This document shows positions 15,801-24,600 of a DNA stretch of 55,343 bases, one piece after another. The translations under genes and the position numbers were made by a program. Position 1 is the first letter of the stretch, and every line of letters starts with the position of its first letter. The stretch is from the NCBI GenBank assembly GCA_964415445.1, contig CAYQAE010000003.1, forward strand, positions 6,192 through 61,534, read 5' to 3'. The notes under the pieces were generated by a model. That model was not told the origin of the DNA. It saw only the letters and a program-made list of their open reading frames with translations, and searched no databases. This DNA comes from CAYQAE01 sp964415445 [NCBI: uncultured archaeon] (GTDB lineage Archaea; CAYQAE01).

Positions 15801-16841
15801 AAGAGAATTGAGAAAATAGAAGATTTAAAACAAATTGATAATACAGAATATGAAGAAATTCGTGACGCAAATTGCGTCTGTCTAGTATCAAATAGAAGAT
15901 ACCAGATTCCAGAATTAAAAAACCTAATTGAAAAAATTAGTGAAAAAACAAAGCCGATTTCATATGATGAATTTAAAAATATGGCAAAAAGCACATTTCC
16001 ACGTAATAACCCACATAACCTAAAATTCTTTTCCCATGTTCTTTATCTTATTTATGACAGATCAAGATCTGACTATTATGAGCATCCAGAAGTTTCAAAA
16101 ATCGAATCTTGGTTACAATCAATTGATGATCCATATGTTCTTCGAAGTGTAATAGACTTCATCAAAATTTCTGAAAAAGAAATAGAAATAGAAAGTAATG
16201 GTGAAAAGACAGAAATCAAAATTAAACTTACAAATCGCCAAGATTATGCTTTTGAAGAAATTCCAACTGTCTTTAAACAGGTATTAGAAAAATTGTCCGG
16301 AAATATTACAAATTATTCGTTTACTGGTAGAAAAAATGAAGATTATGAAAATAGAGCTAATGAATTAGAAGAAAAATTGGATGAAATATGGCATAGATTT
16401 AATCAAAGTGCATTATCTAAATTATTAAATAAATTTGATGTTTCATTTGCGAAAATAATATTTAACAGTGCTGATTTTTCTACCTGGGGGGACATATCAA
16501 CAGAATTAACATCTGATCAAAGAAATTCGCTTCCATATCAAGATAATGTAGAAGGAGAAACACTTTCAATTCTTAAAGAAGTTACAAACGAAATTCTTGA
16601 AGAAGCAGAAGAGGATAAAGGCATGATTAGAATATGTGATATTCGTAATAATGAATTTAACCAATTTATAATTGAAAAAAATGAGGAAAAAGATTCAATA
16701 GAAATTCGAAAAATGTCTGAAGAAGAAGTTGAAGATTTCAGAGCTCAATTTAGGGATTATTTAGATAAAAGTGATGTTCATCTTATCACACGTGAAATGT
16801 GTTTAGATCATTATGATCTACCAGAAGAAGTTGAAGTTTAA
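12843..16841 (+). CDS. Giant coiled-coil protein with a novel C-terminal domain
   Basis: The protein has 1332 residues and no signal peptide or membrane helix, so it is probably cytosolic. Residues about 130-1000 are nearly all K/E/D/I/L heptads, SMC- or Rad50-like in composition but without ATPase head motifs at either end. Two internal duplications are visible. Residues around 353-390 repeat around 508-545 (both contain KLEEFKEKLEEA and IKEYSNFYKEKEDELDKI). A second pair sits around residues 745-830 and 880-970 (EIKKEA...ED KK). The last 330 residues are a compact, non-repetitive domain beginning DANCVCLVSNRRYQIPEL that I do not recognise. The gene stands alone behind a 170-nt leader. Structural or scaffolding function is a guess. 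Confidence 0.75.
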   Translation: MVDKTKILNYINGDFKDYIGGEFLPFLRQVLSLLSTHNSLNKRNLEVYLDTLSKLEDVVDFFSDNLADIKTYLDDQKFGLFKEFLDKIDSIIQDKSSIDEYSFLKRFFLKQTHVEKDEIDELIFASANYVNDRFDAIGLTETKEEIEKNFEDIESYPEQLEDLVNELKGLENSLGKGNIKQIRKDGAELKEGFEKQLKSSKEDIKDLNKKLKDFKDTIDQYPEADVDSYLKFFKEISEKISKLIKEINSKKEDYKEILEEIRDKIDDILKKEKEIIHDLKLSKNKIENVYFKSLEKIEKRIEKFKDKVDKIADKKSDKTSELETNVIRITKLKENYFKSLEDRENSVKNINDKLEEFKEKLEEAKNKGIADTDIKEYSNFYKEKEDELDKIKSGFSKLSDKYFDDKINQIEEKIEKLETKEKHEPEKKEILDKLNFYEEKIENLFEKLDNLIKAIEDAKTAPNVFLKNLNQKSIIDLDAKRFFIEKSKKDYFDSIEKRKDLIDKIDKKLEEFKEKLEEAEGISDKNIKEYSNFYKEKEDELDKIESKFSELSEDYFDDKIEQIKNKIELLRNLKQNDIPALESKINKFLSSSEKVEIKNLELSPNYENFSSNDKIDLMSEFNIDVTLEKIANFLEHLITSDLRGGLKETPADNLSEIIANYGKQIEIYKKAEEIAEIIKDSELIKNNKKSELEEKIGKKISEIKDIKNNLIEKEEKDEKLNEKVEQKIRELKKEKDDVNQLYIEIDKLGKKLGKIKKEADEIHNREISETEDKKSALADKKEDIQNKKKEFEDIIQEIRSNLEKIENKKSLFFDNIDEAKDKFDDLADLESLSEKIAEIKKSIDTLSNADIFDDKLNEIKGEINYLNLVTLFDETKNIENKLKEIKKEAQNIYDKDKIGLEDKKEAINQKKDNFEKSIKKFKEKIQKIEAKKEQFLEEINDAKEKTKDQDKIDKLKDFETLLESTEELKDKLDIETNFDELLENLQKRIEKIEDLKQIDNTEYEEIRDANCVCLVSNRRYQIPELKNLIEKISEKTKPISYDEFKNMAKSTFPRNNPHNLKFFSHVLYLIYDRSRSDYYEHPEVSKIESWLQSIDDPYVLRSVIDFIKISEKEIEIESNGEKTEIKIKLTNRQDYAFEEIPTVFKQVLEKLSGNITNYSFTGRKNEDYENRANELEEKLDEIWHRFNQSALSKLLNKFDVSFAKIIFNSADFSTWGDISTELTSDQRNSLPYQDNVEGETLSILKEVTNEILEEAEEDKGMIRICDIRNNEFNQFIIEKNEEKDSIEIRKMSEEEVEDFRAQFRDYLDKSDVHLITREMCLDHYDLPEEVEV
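13899..14015 (+). repeat. Intragenic duplication, unit 1
   Basis: This unit is nearly identical in DNA to 14364-14474. Both contain an identical stretch encoding KLEEFKEKLEEA and a second encoding IKEYSNFYKEKEDELDKI. The first unit has two extra codons between them. It indicates a recent tandem-type expansion of the coiled coil. Confidence 0.85.
14364..14474 (+). repeat. Intragenic duplication, unit 2
   Basis: This is the second copy of the unit at 13899-14015, 465 bp downstream and in the same reading frame. Confidence 0.85.
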
Positions 16842-16961
16842 TATTTCTGGTATTTCTTATTTTTGAAAACCTATCATTTATACACTAATTTTCTATTTTA
16901 AGTATTTTTCAGCTAATCTATATATACTAATTATATATGTTATTGCTATTTTCACTAAAGG

Positions 16962-17356
16962 TTTATATATCTGAAAATGAATCTAGTATCAGTGTTGATA
17001 TCTCAATTAGCAAATTTATTGCCACATGGCTTAATATAGCCAAAATTGAGAGGGATGCAGGGGAGACGGTCAAAACAAAAACATGTATTCCTCTTTTAGA
17101 CATTGATAGTATTTAGAATGTATAGTAGCTTACTTAAGTAGTATATTCATGTGCATAGGTTTATCTATGATTTAGATAAATTAAAATAGCACAAGCTTTG
17201 CAACATAAGCTTCAAATTAGATAATCACGTTCATAATCTCATATGATATATCAGGTCATTATGATGACCTTTAGGGTTTGGTTAATTGAACCTTTTTTGA
17301 ATTTATAAGAGAAATTCATCTTTTTTCATCAAACAAATAAGCTAATTTTCTAAATT
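16962..17356 (+). promoter_or_regulatory. TATA box and 365-nt structured leader RNA, copy B
   Basis: TTTATATATCTGAAAA at 16962 matches copy A at 10778. The leader has TGGCT/AGCCA (about 17027-17042), AGAGG/CCTCT (17049-17094) around GGTCAAAACAAA, AGCACAAGCTTTG (17188), the ATCACGTTCAT box (17224), H1 AGGTCAT/ATGACCT (17253-17270), H2 GGTT/AACC (17280-17292), T6 (17293-17298) and H3 TGAATTT/AAATTCA (17298-17318). Conservation with copy A is patchy upstream and nearly complete in the last 140 nt, and it extends into the first codons. No Shine-Dalgarno sequence precedes the ATG. Confidence 0.7.
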
Positions 17357-20300
17357 ATGACAAATAAAAAATTGATGAATAGAAATAGAAGAATAAACCT
17401 AGAAATAATGGCATTAGCCACTTTTTTTATAATCATGTGGATTTTGCCATTAAAATATTCTATAAAATCGTTATTAACTATAACGTCAATATCTGTGATT
17501 TTCACATTGGCAAACAAGCTGGCAATCAAGATTTATGGAACAGATCTTGTTGCCCACGGAGGAGGAATGGTTGCAAATTCCCGTGATTACGGGGCAGCAA
17601 TAAAATATCCAACTGAGAACATTTCGGAAGATCAAATGACTCTCTTATTTGTCATTGCAAAACATTTAGGAGAGCATTACGCTGTAAAAAGACTTTTCCA
17701 AGCGATATTACCGACATTGACCTTTGCGACTTTGCTAATATTCAATTATTGGGGCACGTTTAATTTAATGCCCACAATGATTGGTGTTTTTGCTTTATTC
17801 ATCGAAATGATGGATATATACACTGGTCTTAAAGGCGGGAAAGATTACCGACGAATAATCGGTAATGCGGTAATATCCATTGGAATTTCCGGAATAGTTT
17901 TGCTGTGGATCGAACCCGGATTCAGAAAAGTTTTAGATTTCTTTTACATTGAATTAACAACTGATTTTTCGGTTAATATCCTATTGCTTTCAGTTGCTTC
18001 GTGTATGTTTTTCTTAGGATTGGTTTTAAGATTTAAATCCGAAGAAAAAAAAGTACCAAAATTGATGAATGGAGTTTTAAAAGGAATAGCCATAACTATT
18101 TGGCTAGCTTTATTCCTTAATAATCTGTTTATCAAATATATTAGCAGCGAAATATTGATAAGCCGTGATTACGCACTAACTGTAGCTCTGGTTGTTATTG
18201 CAGTATTATCGCTGCTACCATTGATTTTAATGATAAGGCATCTGATGCAGAAACCAGACAAAAACAAAAAATTACTACTGAAAATTTCATTGACAAGCAT
18301 TGGAGCAATAGTCGGGATAATTATTTTATTTTGGAAAATCCCTGACCTTTTAAATGTTTTAAATGTAATGACACTGACTCCTGGAATGTTTTCAGAAACA
18401 CTAAAACAATGGGGAATTCCAATAGTAATTTTATTGATTCCCACGTTGATGTTGGTCATTTTTAGACCACAAACTAAAAATCAAATGATTTTTATACTGG
18501 CGATTTATCTTTTCACGGTGATTTTCGCATTGACTTTAAAGCCGATTTATGCGGCAAATCAGATCATTCTTTTGATAACTTGGATTTCAGTTTTATATTG
18601 TTATCTTAAGAATTCGATGGTAAAGTCAACGTCATTGATTTACATAGTGTTACTGGCGATCGACGCTCATCTGACTGGATCGTTTTTTGTAATCTTTCCC
18701 CTGATAATATCAAGTATCTCAACATTTAATGTTGAAAAATACTTTGATAAAAAAACAGGCGGGAAATCCGAAAGTGGCAATTATAAGAAATTTTGCAAAA
18801 AATTGCCCAAATGGTTAGATGAGTTTCGAAAAGAGATCAAAGAGATCAGAAAATGCGATGAGACAGAAGCAAAAAAGAAATTGAAACCATTGACAGATAT
18901 CACTGACAACATTGATTTTAGAAATATAAACGATAAAACTAACAATGGGTGGTTGGATCCCACTTTCTTGTTAGTAACGGCAATGGGGATCTTAATCCTT
19001 GGATTTACGATGGTAGTTCTTTCTTTTGCTTCTGAATTTAGAATTCAGATGGTAGGAATCATTTTGATGCTACTGGGAATACATGAAATGCGGTGTGTTC
19101 CTAAAAGAAGTGACAGAGAACTTAAATCGGTGACTGAGATAGATTTCGATGATAACCAAAAGAAACTAATTGAAAAAGAAGGAGGCTGTGTAAAACCCAT
19201 GGAAAAAATGGGCGTTGAAAAAGGTGTAACAGCCTTTATTGCACAGCTATACCTTGAAGCGGTGACGGACGTTAATCAAATAAGATTACCTATAGATATC
19301 ACAATGACATCAAAAGGGAACATAGATGAACTAAAAGAGATCTTGAGGATTTGTTTTATGATAAAACCTGCCTTAGAAAGGCAGTTAATTGAAAACATTT
19401 CTTCCAGGACGCAAAAAAAGATGTTAGTGTATTTAGAATTGGGGTTAATCAAGGTAATGCCCCAAGCTGCATCTAAATACGAACAACTGAACAAGGAAGC
19501 ATCGCTTATATCCGGGACTGCTGGGAGAAAAAACGTAGCACTGGATTTCAATGAAGTTCCAGAGATTAAAACCAAAGAAGATCTAGAAAAATTGGAAAAG
19601 ACGTTTCCGGAGTACTTTTTGATTGCAGATCATAAGCATTTTCCGAATGTTGTTCTGCATGATGAAACTGGTAAATATTCCAATCACAGAAAGATCTGGA
19701 CCTACCATGTAGGTCTTGCGGTGATAAACAAAAATTCATTGAGATTCAACAGACAGGGATATGTTGAAGATCGAAACGAACCCGGAATCGGAAAAACTAC
19801 TGCTGATCGATCATTTTTGTTCTTTCTAAAAGCAGTGGATGACAAAAAAACGAAAAAAATTAACGGCGAAGACTATAAAATCTGTGATGTATCTTTGATC
19901 GAAGAACCACCGATATTTGCATCGGCTGTGGCTGATAACTATAGTCAGTTGCAAAAAGCGAAGTATTCCGGAAAATCTTCCGGAAACAGACTCTTTGAAA
20001 TGTCGTCCGTAGTAAGGACGACTTATCCATTGAAATCATTAGCGTTGATGGTCTTGCTACTGTTAACGTTGCCCATGTCTATCATGTTAGGTGGATTTGC
20101 TTCAAAAAACCTATCATATTGGATTTTTGGGACATTAGTGTTGTCGCCCTTTACAATGATTGCCTATGTTTTTTCAATTAGGAACATTGCAAAGGAACAA
20201 AGAGCTAAATGGTCCGGGTGGAGAGGAATCGGAGGATTTGTCCTAGATCTTTTGGTGACAACTGATTCATTGATACAATCGATTGCACTGCCCTGGGCGA

Positions 20301-20590
20301 AATCAAATGCAAGTAGTTTGAGCTTATTTCCGAGAAGCTCAGCTGGAACATCACCAAAACCCAGAAAACTATTTGCAAATTTCAAGGAGATCTTTATACG
20401 GGGGGGATACTTTATATTACCCTTGTTATATTTAACCGTATATCTACTTTTGATTTCATTGAGAGATTTTGCGCTGTTTATTTCGTTGATATTAACGGTG
20501 ACGCTGATATTCTATGGGTTCTTTATGACACTTCTCTGGCCCCCAATTAAGGAGGTCGGAGAATACAAGAAATTACCACTACTGAATTAA
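17357..20590 (+). CDS. Large multi-pass membrane protein, glycosyltransferase-2-like core
   Basis: The protein has 1077 residues. About 14 hydrophobic helices fill residues 15-480 and 540-580, a soluble region spans 600-890, and more helices span 890-1065. The soluble region ends with TADRSFLFFLKA, then IEEPPIFASAVADNYSQLQKAKYSG. In order and spacing this looks like the TED...E-x-P...Q-x-x-RW-x-G end of membrane family-2 glycosyltransferases (cellulose or hyaluronan synthase type), but with TAD and QLQKAKY in place of the consensus residues. The enzyme may therefore be diverged or inactive. The gene shares its leader with the 11174 surface glycoprotein, suggesting a joint envelope role. Codon use is less AT-rich than the neighbours and many perfect stem-loops lie in the coding strand. 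Confidence 0.5.
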   Translation: MTNKKLMNRNRRINLEIMALATFFIIMWILPLKYSIKSLLTITSISVIFTLANKLAIKIYGTDLVAHGGGMVANSRDYGAAIKYPTENISEDQMTLLFVIAKHLGEHYAVKRLFQAILPTLTFATLLIFNYWGTFNLMPTMIGVFALFIEMMDIYTGLKGGKDYRRIIGNAVISIGISGIVLLWIEPGFRKVLDFFYIELTTDFSVNILLLSVASCMFFLGLVLRFKSEEKKVPKLMNGVLKGIAITIWLALFLNNLFIKYISSEILISRDYALTVALVVIAVLSLLPLILMIRHLMQKPDKNKKLLLKISLTSIGAIVGIIILFWKIPDLLNVLNVMTLTPGMFSETLKQWGIPIVILLIPTLMLVIFRPQTKNQMIFILAIYLFTVIFALTLKPIYAANQIILLITWISVLYCYLKNSMVKSTSLIYIVLLAIDAHLTGSFFVIFPLIISSISTFNVEKYFDKKTGGKSESGNYKKFCKKLPKWLDEFRKEIKEIRKCDETEAKKKLKPLTDITDNIDFRNINDKTNNGWLDPTFLLVTAMGILILGFTMVVLSFASEFRIQMVGIILMLLGIHEMRCVPKRSDRELKSVTEIDFDDNQKKLIEKEGGCVKPMEKMGVEKGVTAFIAQLYLEAVTDVNQIRLPIDITMTSKGNIDELKEILRICFMIKPALERQLIENISSRTQKKMLVYLELGLIKVMPQAASKYEQLNKEASLISGTAGRKNVALDFNEVPEIKTKEDLEKLEKTFPEYFLIADHKHFPNVVLHDETGKYSNHRKIWTYHVGLAVINKNSLRFNRQGYVEDRNEPGIGKTTADRSFLFFLKAVDDKKTKKINGEDYKICDVSLIEEPPIFASAVADNYSQLQKAKYSGKSSGNRLFEMSSVVRTTYPLKSLALMVLLLLTLPMSIMLGGFASKNLSYWIFGTLVLSPFTMIAYVFSIRNIAKEQRAKWSGWRGIGGFVLDLLVTTDSLIQSIALPWAKSNASSLSLFPRSSAGTSPKPRKLFANFKEIFIRGGYFILPLLYLTVYLLLISLRDFALFISLILTVTLIFYGFFMTLLWPPIKEVGEYKKLPLLN
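17580..20340 (+). repeat. Perfect stem-loops across the membrane-protein coding sequence
   Basis: Stems seen: 17580-17593 CCCGT/ACGGG; 17844-17866 ATTACCGA/TCGGTAAT; 18708-18749 (CAACATT/AATGTTG inside TATCAAGTAT/ATACTTTGATA, one bulge); 19031-19049 TCTGAATT/AATTCAGA; 19183-19235 AGGCTGT/ACAGCCT enclosing CCCAT/ATGGG; 19368-19384 CTGCCTT/AAGGCAG; 19699-19715 GACCTAC/GTAGGTC; 19966-19985 TTCCGGAA twice; 20002-20022 GTCGTCC/GGACGAC; 20320-20340 GAGCTT/AAGCTC. All stems differ in sequence. Confidence 0.85.
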
Positions 20591-20616
20591 TTTATTTTTT
20601 TTCTTTTTTTTATTTC
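20591..20616 (+). terminator. T-rich terminator after the 17357 gene
   Basis: TTTATTTTTTTTC followed by further T8 runs comes directly after the stop. The following 20617-20763 is AT-rich with no recognisable feature. Confidence 0.7.
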
Positions 20617-20763
20617 TATGAAAATTTACATAAAAGTTGTTATTTTTTTATTTTCTCTGTTAATAAACTTTATTTTTTTCTCATTTCGATTTTTTAATTT
20701 AAAATTTTAAAATAGAGGAAGGAATATTTTGGGATAAAATTATGATTAAATTAAATGCAAATA

Positions 20764-20842
20764 TTTATATATTTGTGAAATTATATAATTATACTTTTCA
20801 TAGATGATTTTATCATCTTATTCTATTCTAATTCTGGATATT
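20764..20842 (+). promoter_or_regulatory. TATA box and leader hairpins of the 20933 gene
   Basis: TTTATATA at 20764-20771 implies a leader of about 140 nt. A stem AGATGA/TCATCT with loop TTTTA lies at 20802-20818. It is the same stem as in the leader of the minus-strand Nudix gene. TTCTG/CAGAA (about 20832-20854) encloses a T5 run. Confidence 0.35.
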
Positions 20843-20932
20843 TTTGGATCAGAAAGATTCATATGTTACCTTTAAGTAAAATCTGGCTATTAAAATAAAA
20901 TTTTCCTTTAAAAAGAAAAGGTGATTTATAAA

Positions 20933-21547
20933 ATGAGTAAAAAACAAAAAGAAAATCATAGAGATAACATAAAAATCAAATTAATTAAAACAAAAAAACT
21001 AATTGAAGATGTTTTTATCTTTCTTGGTCCTTTAGTTCTTTTTTTGATAATTTCAGGGGCATTAAATTTTATCGGCATAAAAACATGCATACCGGTGTTA
21101 TTTCTTATTAGCCTTGTGATTCTTATTATAGATGGGTTTATTCTCCATGGGATAAATAGGTTTATTCGACTTGATCATGTTACATATAAAACGAAAGAAT
21201 GTCCAATTTGTGGAGAGAGGATCATAGAGAAAAGAGGGATTAAATTTTCAGAACATCAAAAGAAATGGTATATATATTCAATAATACTCAAACACAAATG
21301 CATAATGAAAAAAATCTTGCAAACAAAATGGAATCCCTCATGGAATTGTAAAAAAGAAGACAAATGGAATCATAGTGAAGGCTGCCCAAAATGTGGCAAA
21401 GAAATAATCGAAAAAAAGTTTTTATATGGTTCAGGAGATTATTTCTACCAAGATGCAAATTATACCTATTCTTGTCTTTGTGCTTCTGGTCATGTTTTTA
21501 AATCTATTGAACGAGAAGATTGTGATCCCGCATATAGTTTCGATTAA
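20933..21547 (+). CDS. Membrane protein with multiple zinc-ribbon cysteine pairs
   Basis: The protein has 204 residues from the ATG at 20933. I preferred this start because AAGGTGAT lies about 10 nt upstream, whereas an in-frame ATG at 20921 overlaps that site. Two membrane helices (DVFIFLGPLVLFLIISGAL and CIPVLFLISLVILIIDGFI) come first. They are followed by two CPxCG-type knuckles (CPICGERI and CPKCGKEI) and further cysteines (HKC, WNC, CLCASGH, CD). The arrangement suggests two zinc ribbons on one side of the membrane. I do not recognise a family. It is a single-gene unit with a T-rich terminator behind it. Confidence 0.65.
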   Translation: MSKKQKENHRDNIKIKLIKTKKLIEDVFIFLGPLVLFLIISGALNFIGIKTCIPVLFLISLVILIIDGFILHGINRFIRLDHVTYKTKECPICGERIIEKRGIKFSEHQKKWYIYSIILKHKCIMKKILQTKWNPSWNCKKEDKWNHSEGCPKCGKEIIEKKFLYGSGDYFYQDANYTYSCLCASGHVFKSIEREDCDPAYSFD

Positions 21548-21564
21548 TTTTCTTTCTCAAATTC

Positions 21565-21595
21565 TATTTTTTTTATTTTTTTTCTCTTTGAATTT
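21565..21595 (+). terminator. T-rich terminator after the zinc-ribbon gene
   Basis: T8, T8 and nearby T runs lie 20-50 nt after the stop codon, in the gap before the convergent giant gene. Confidence 0.6.
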
Positions 21596-21686
21596 ATCAT
21601 TTTCCTAATTATATCTTAAATAGAAAAAGAAATTATATTTTAAGATTTTTATGCGTTAAAAGGATTTTCAACGTTTTTCAAAATCT

Positions 21687-24600
21687 TTATTCTACTATTG
21701 TTGTTTCTTTAAAATCATTTGCTATATTTATACTTTTTTCTGGTACAAAATGAGTCCCATTCCATTCTGCCCATTTTTCTCCAATATATGCACTAGTGCC
21801 CCAATAATATGTTTCATATGAATACTCTAAATCTTCAGGATAAACTGAAAGTGTAAATATATGTCCACCACAAGTACCGTGTGAATTTGTATTAATTGTA
21901 ATATATTCAAAGATTTCTGCTGTTAATAGGAAGTTTTCACTGTAGAATAAACCTGTAGATATATTTAATGTGGTATCTAAAGGTAAGTGTTCCCAACTGA
22001 CAGATATTTCATAATTATTTGGAGGTCCTGAAATAGGATCTGTAACTGTATCTGGTGCATCAACAATTACAACTCCCCTCGATAGTCTAAACCAGTCTTT
22101 TACAGTTATAGTATCTGAGCCTAAATCATATGATATAAAATTATATCCTATCTTTCCTGATTTAATTTCATCATCTGACCAACTTCCCCAGTATTTATAA
22201 GATGGATTAAATGCATATATACTAATGTTTCCGCTACCACTATCTATCTCAATTACTTTTGCACCACTGTTTGCAACATTACTTCCTACCTTTATTGTTC
22301 CATAATACATCTCAATATCTCGATCTATATCATATGAGATATTTACAAAATTAGCTGAACCTGCATATCCTATATATGATGAAGTAAGTGATACTCCTTT
22401 TGCATCGACGTCTGAACCTTCAGTTTCATGTCCAGCTACTTTCCATGTCCAAAGATTTTGTATGGAATAAAATGCAACTTTTTTAGCCCTATTTTCTTTT
22501 ACAATACCAAGCCATTCTTCTGAATCATAGTTGTGGAATCCTTTTTCATCGCTAACTTCTGCGACTCCTTTCCACCATTCATCTGAAAATTCAAATAATG
22601 ATATACCCAAAACTGTACCTTCTGATACCAGCTGATTTATCTTAAGTATATGTTTTTCAAAATATGCTGCTTGGTGTCCTTGGGTGTGGTTTAAATCACT
22701 AGATAGGGTATGCCACCCCGTTTCAGATATGAATATTGGTTTATTTGTATAAATTGATTTGATTGTATTTACGGTATTTACTAAATCATCTGTATTCTCT
22801 GGCCTTGTTTCTCCACCAAAATATGAATAAGCTGCAGTAGATATTATATCTAAAAAGCTAAAGTCATACTGTGAATCTGTGATTATATCTTGTCTTGCTG
22901 AATAGGTAACAGGGTGCGAGTCAACAGTATCAATGTAGCTTTTAATATCACTAATAAGTGAAATAGCATCTTGTTTATTTTGAGAATTTGCTACATATTC
23001 ATTCCCAACACCCCACATCAAAAATGCGGGTTCATCTCCATAATTTGTAATTATATTATCAATAATTCCTTCATATTCACTTGAACTTCCACCATTAACA
23101 TCAATTCCTGCAATTACATAAAGCCCCTTTTCTTTGGCTCTCTCAAATAAAACATCTGCAGCTGTTTTTGAACCATAACTATATTGATGTAGTAAATTTA
23201 TATCATAAATTCTAATTGTATTAGCGCCCATCTCTCTAATTAATTCTAAATCACTTGTAATTACATCTTCTGAGACATATTCATTATCTTGAGGTCTCAA
23301 TCTTCTGGTAAAAGGTGAATAGCAGACTGATTTGGATACAAATTTTTCTCCATCTACATACATTTCCTGTCCTGATATTGATATATCAGGTGCGTCTGTC
23401 AATGAATCTTTTTCTGGAACTCTAGCAATCCATGCTGAAAATTTATAATCACTATAGGCTACATCTATTGATGGTGGTACATAATAATTAAATGTAACTA
23501 ATCCTGAAGGTATATTTTCAGGTAATCTGTATTTTTGTATAAATTCTCCATCAGTTATGTCTCCAGTTTCTGAATCAGATAATGTTAGATAAAGATCATA
23601 AGTACCTTCTGGGATATTAGTCCAACTAATTTCTACAGGATATACTTCTGATGGCCAAACCTCTGTAGGATATGATGTAATTTTAACTCCATCATATGCA
23701 CTAAACCAATACCTATCTTCATATGTGGTAGTTCCTTCTGTCCATCTCAAATAAAAGTATCCGTCTTCAGCAGGAGTATTCCATCCTGATTCTCTTGTAG
23801 GAAGAGTTAGATATTTTTTAATGGTATTTTGGTCGTTTAATCCAGTTAAAGTATTAGCTAATAATTCTTTTCCTGATTTTGTTTTTGCACCATATTCAAG
23901 ATCAATATTTTTACCTGTGAAATCATATGAAAGTTCTATTGGAAAGATTCCACCTCTATAAACTGTTGTAGGTGCGTCTGTTATTGAAGCGCCTGATGCA
24001 CCTACATTTTGTGTATCTGATCCAATTGTAATATCAATTTTACCTGATGAATTATAAGTTATATCCAAATATGCTATCCATCTCTGATCTAGGGAAGGAT
24101 CTATTGGCCCTACATCGACACTACCAAATTTATATGATCCAGTTAGTTCAGCTAAGGAAGTTATTGGATATGATCCTTTTACAGCTCTTGTATCATCCAT
24201 AACAGTTGCCCAGTACGTTCCATCTCCTTGTTGTAGTTCATAATATACAAAGTATGGTTCATCATAGAATGATTTCATATCGCCATAAGTAGAGTCCCAA
24301 TATTCATAGGATTCATTAGAGAGATTATACCACGATACTGTAACAGAAACTACTTCATTTGTAGTAAGTGTTGTAGGTGCAGTTATATTTGGTGCGTTTG
24401 ATGCAATAAATGGACTTTCAAAATATACCATATCTGAAAAGTCAAAAACATACCAATTTGCTTGCTGATTTATTGAATCCCACCCCGCAGATGCAGTAGG
24501 TACCCAAACGTATGTATGGTTATATCCTCCAGCAGGTATGGTTATATAGTTTGGATCACCTATTTGATTTCCATCTGTATCTTTTATACCAAATGCAACC

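Noticed and set aside
20802-20854. Full member of the leader RNA family before the zinc-ribbon gene
   Set aside because: It shares one stem with the Nudix leader but lacks the U6 tract followed by a hairpin and the ATCACGTTCAT box. It was kept only as a weak regulatory feature.
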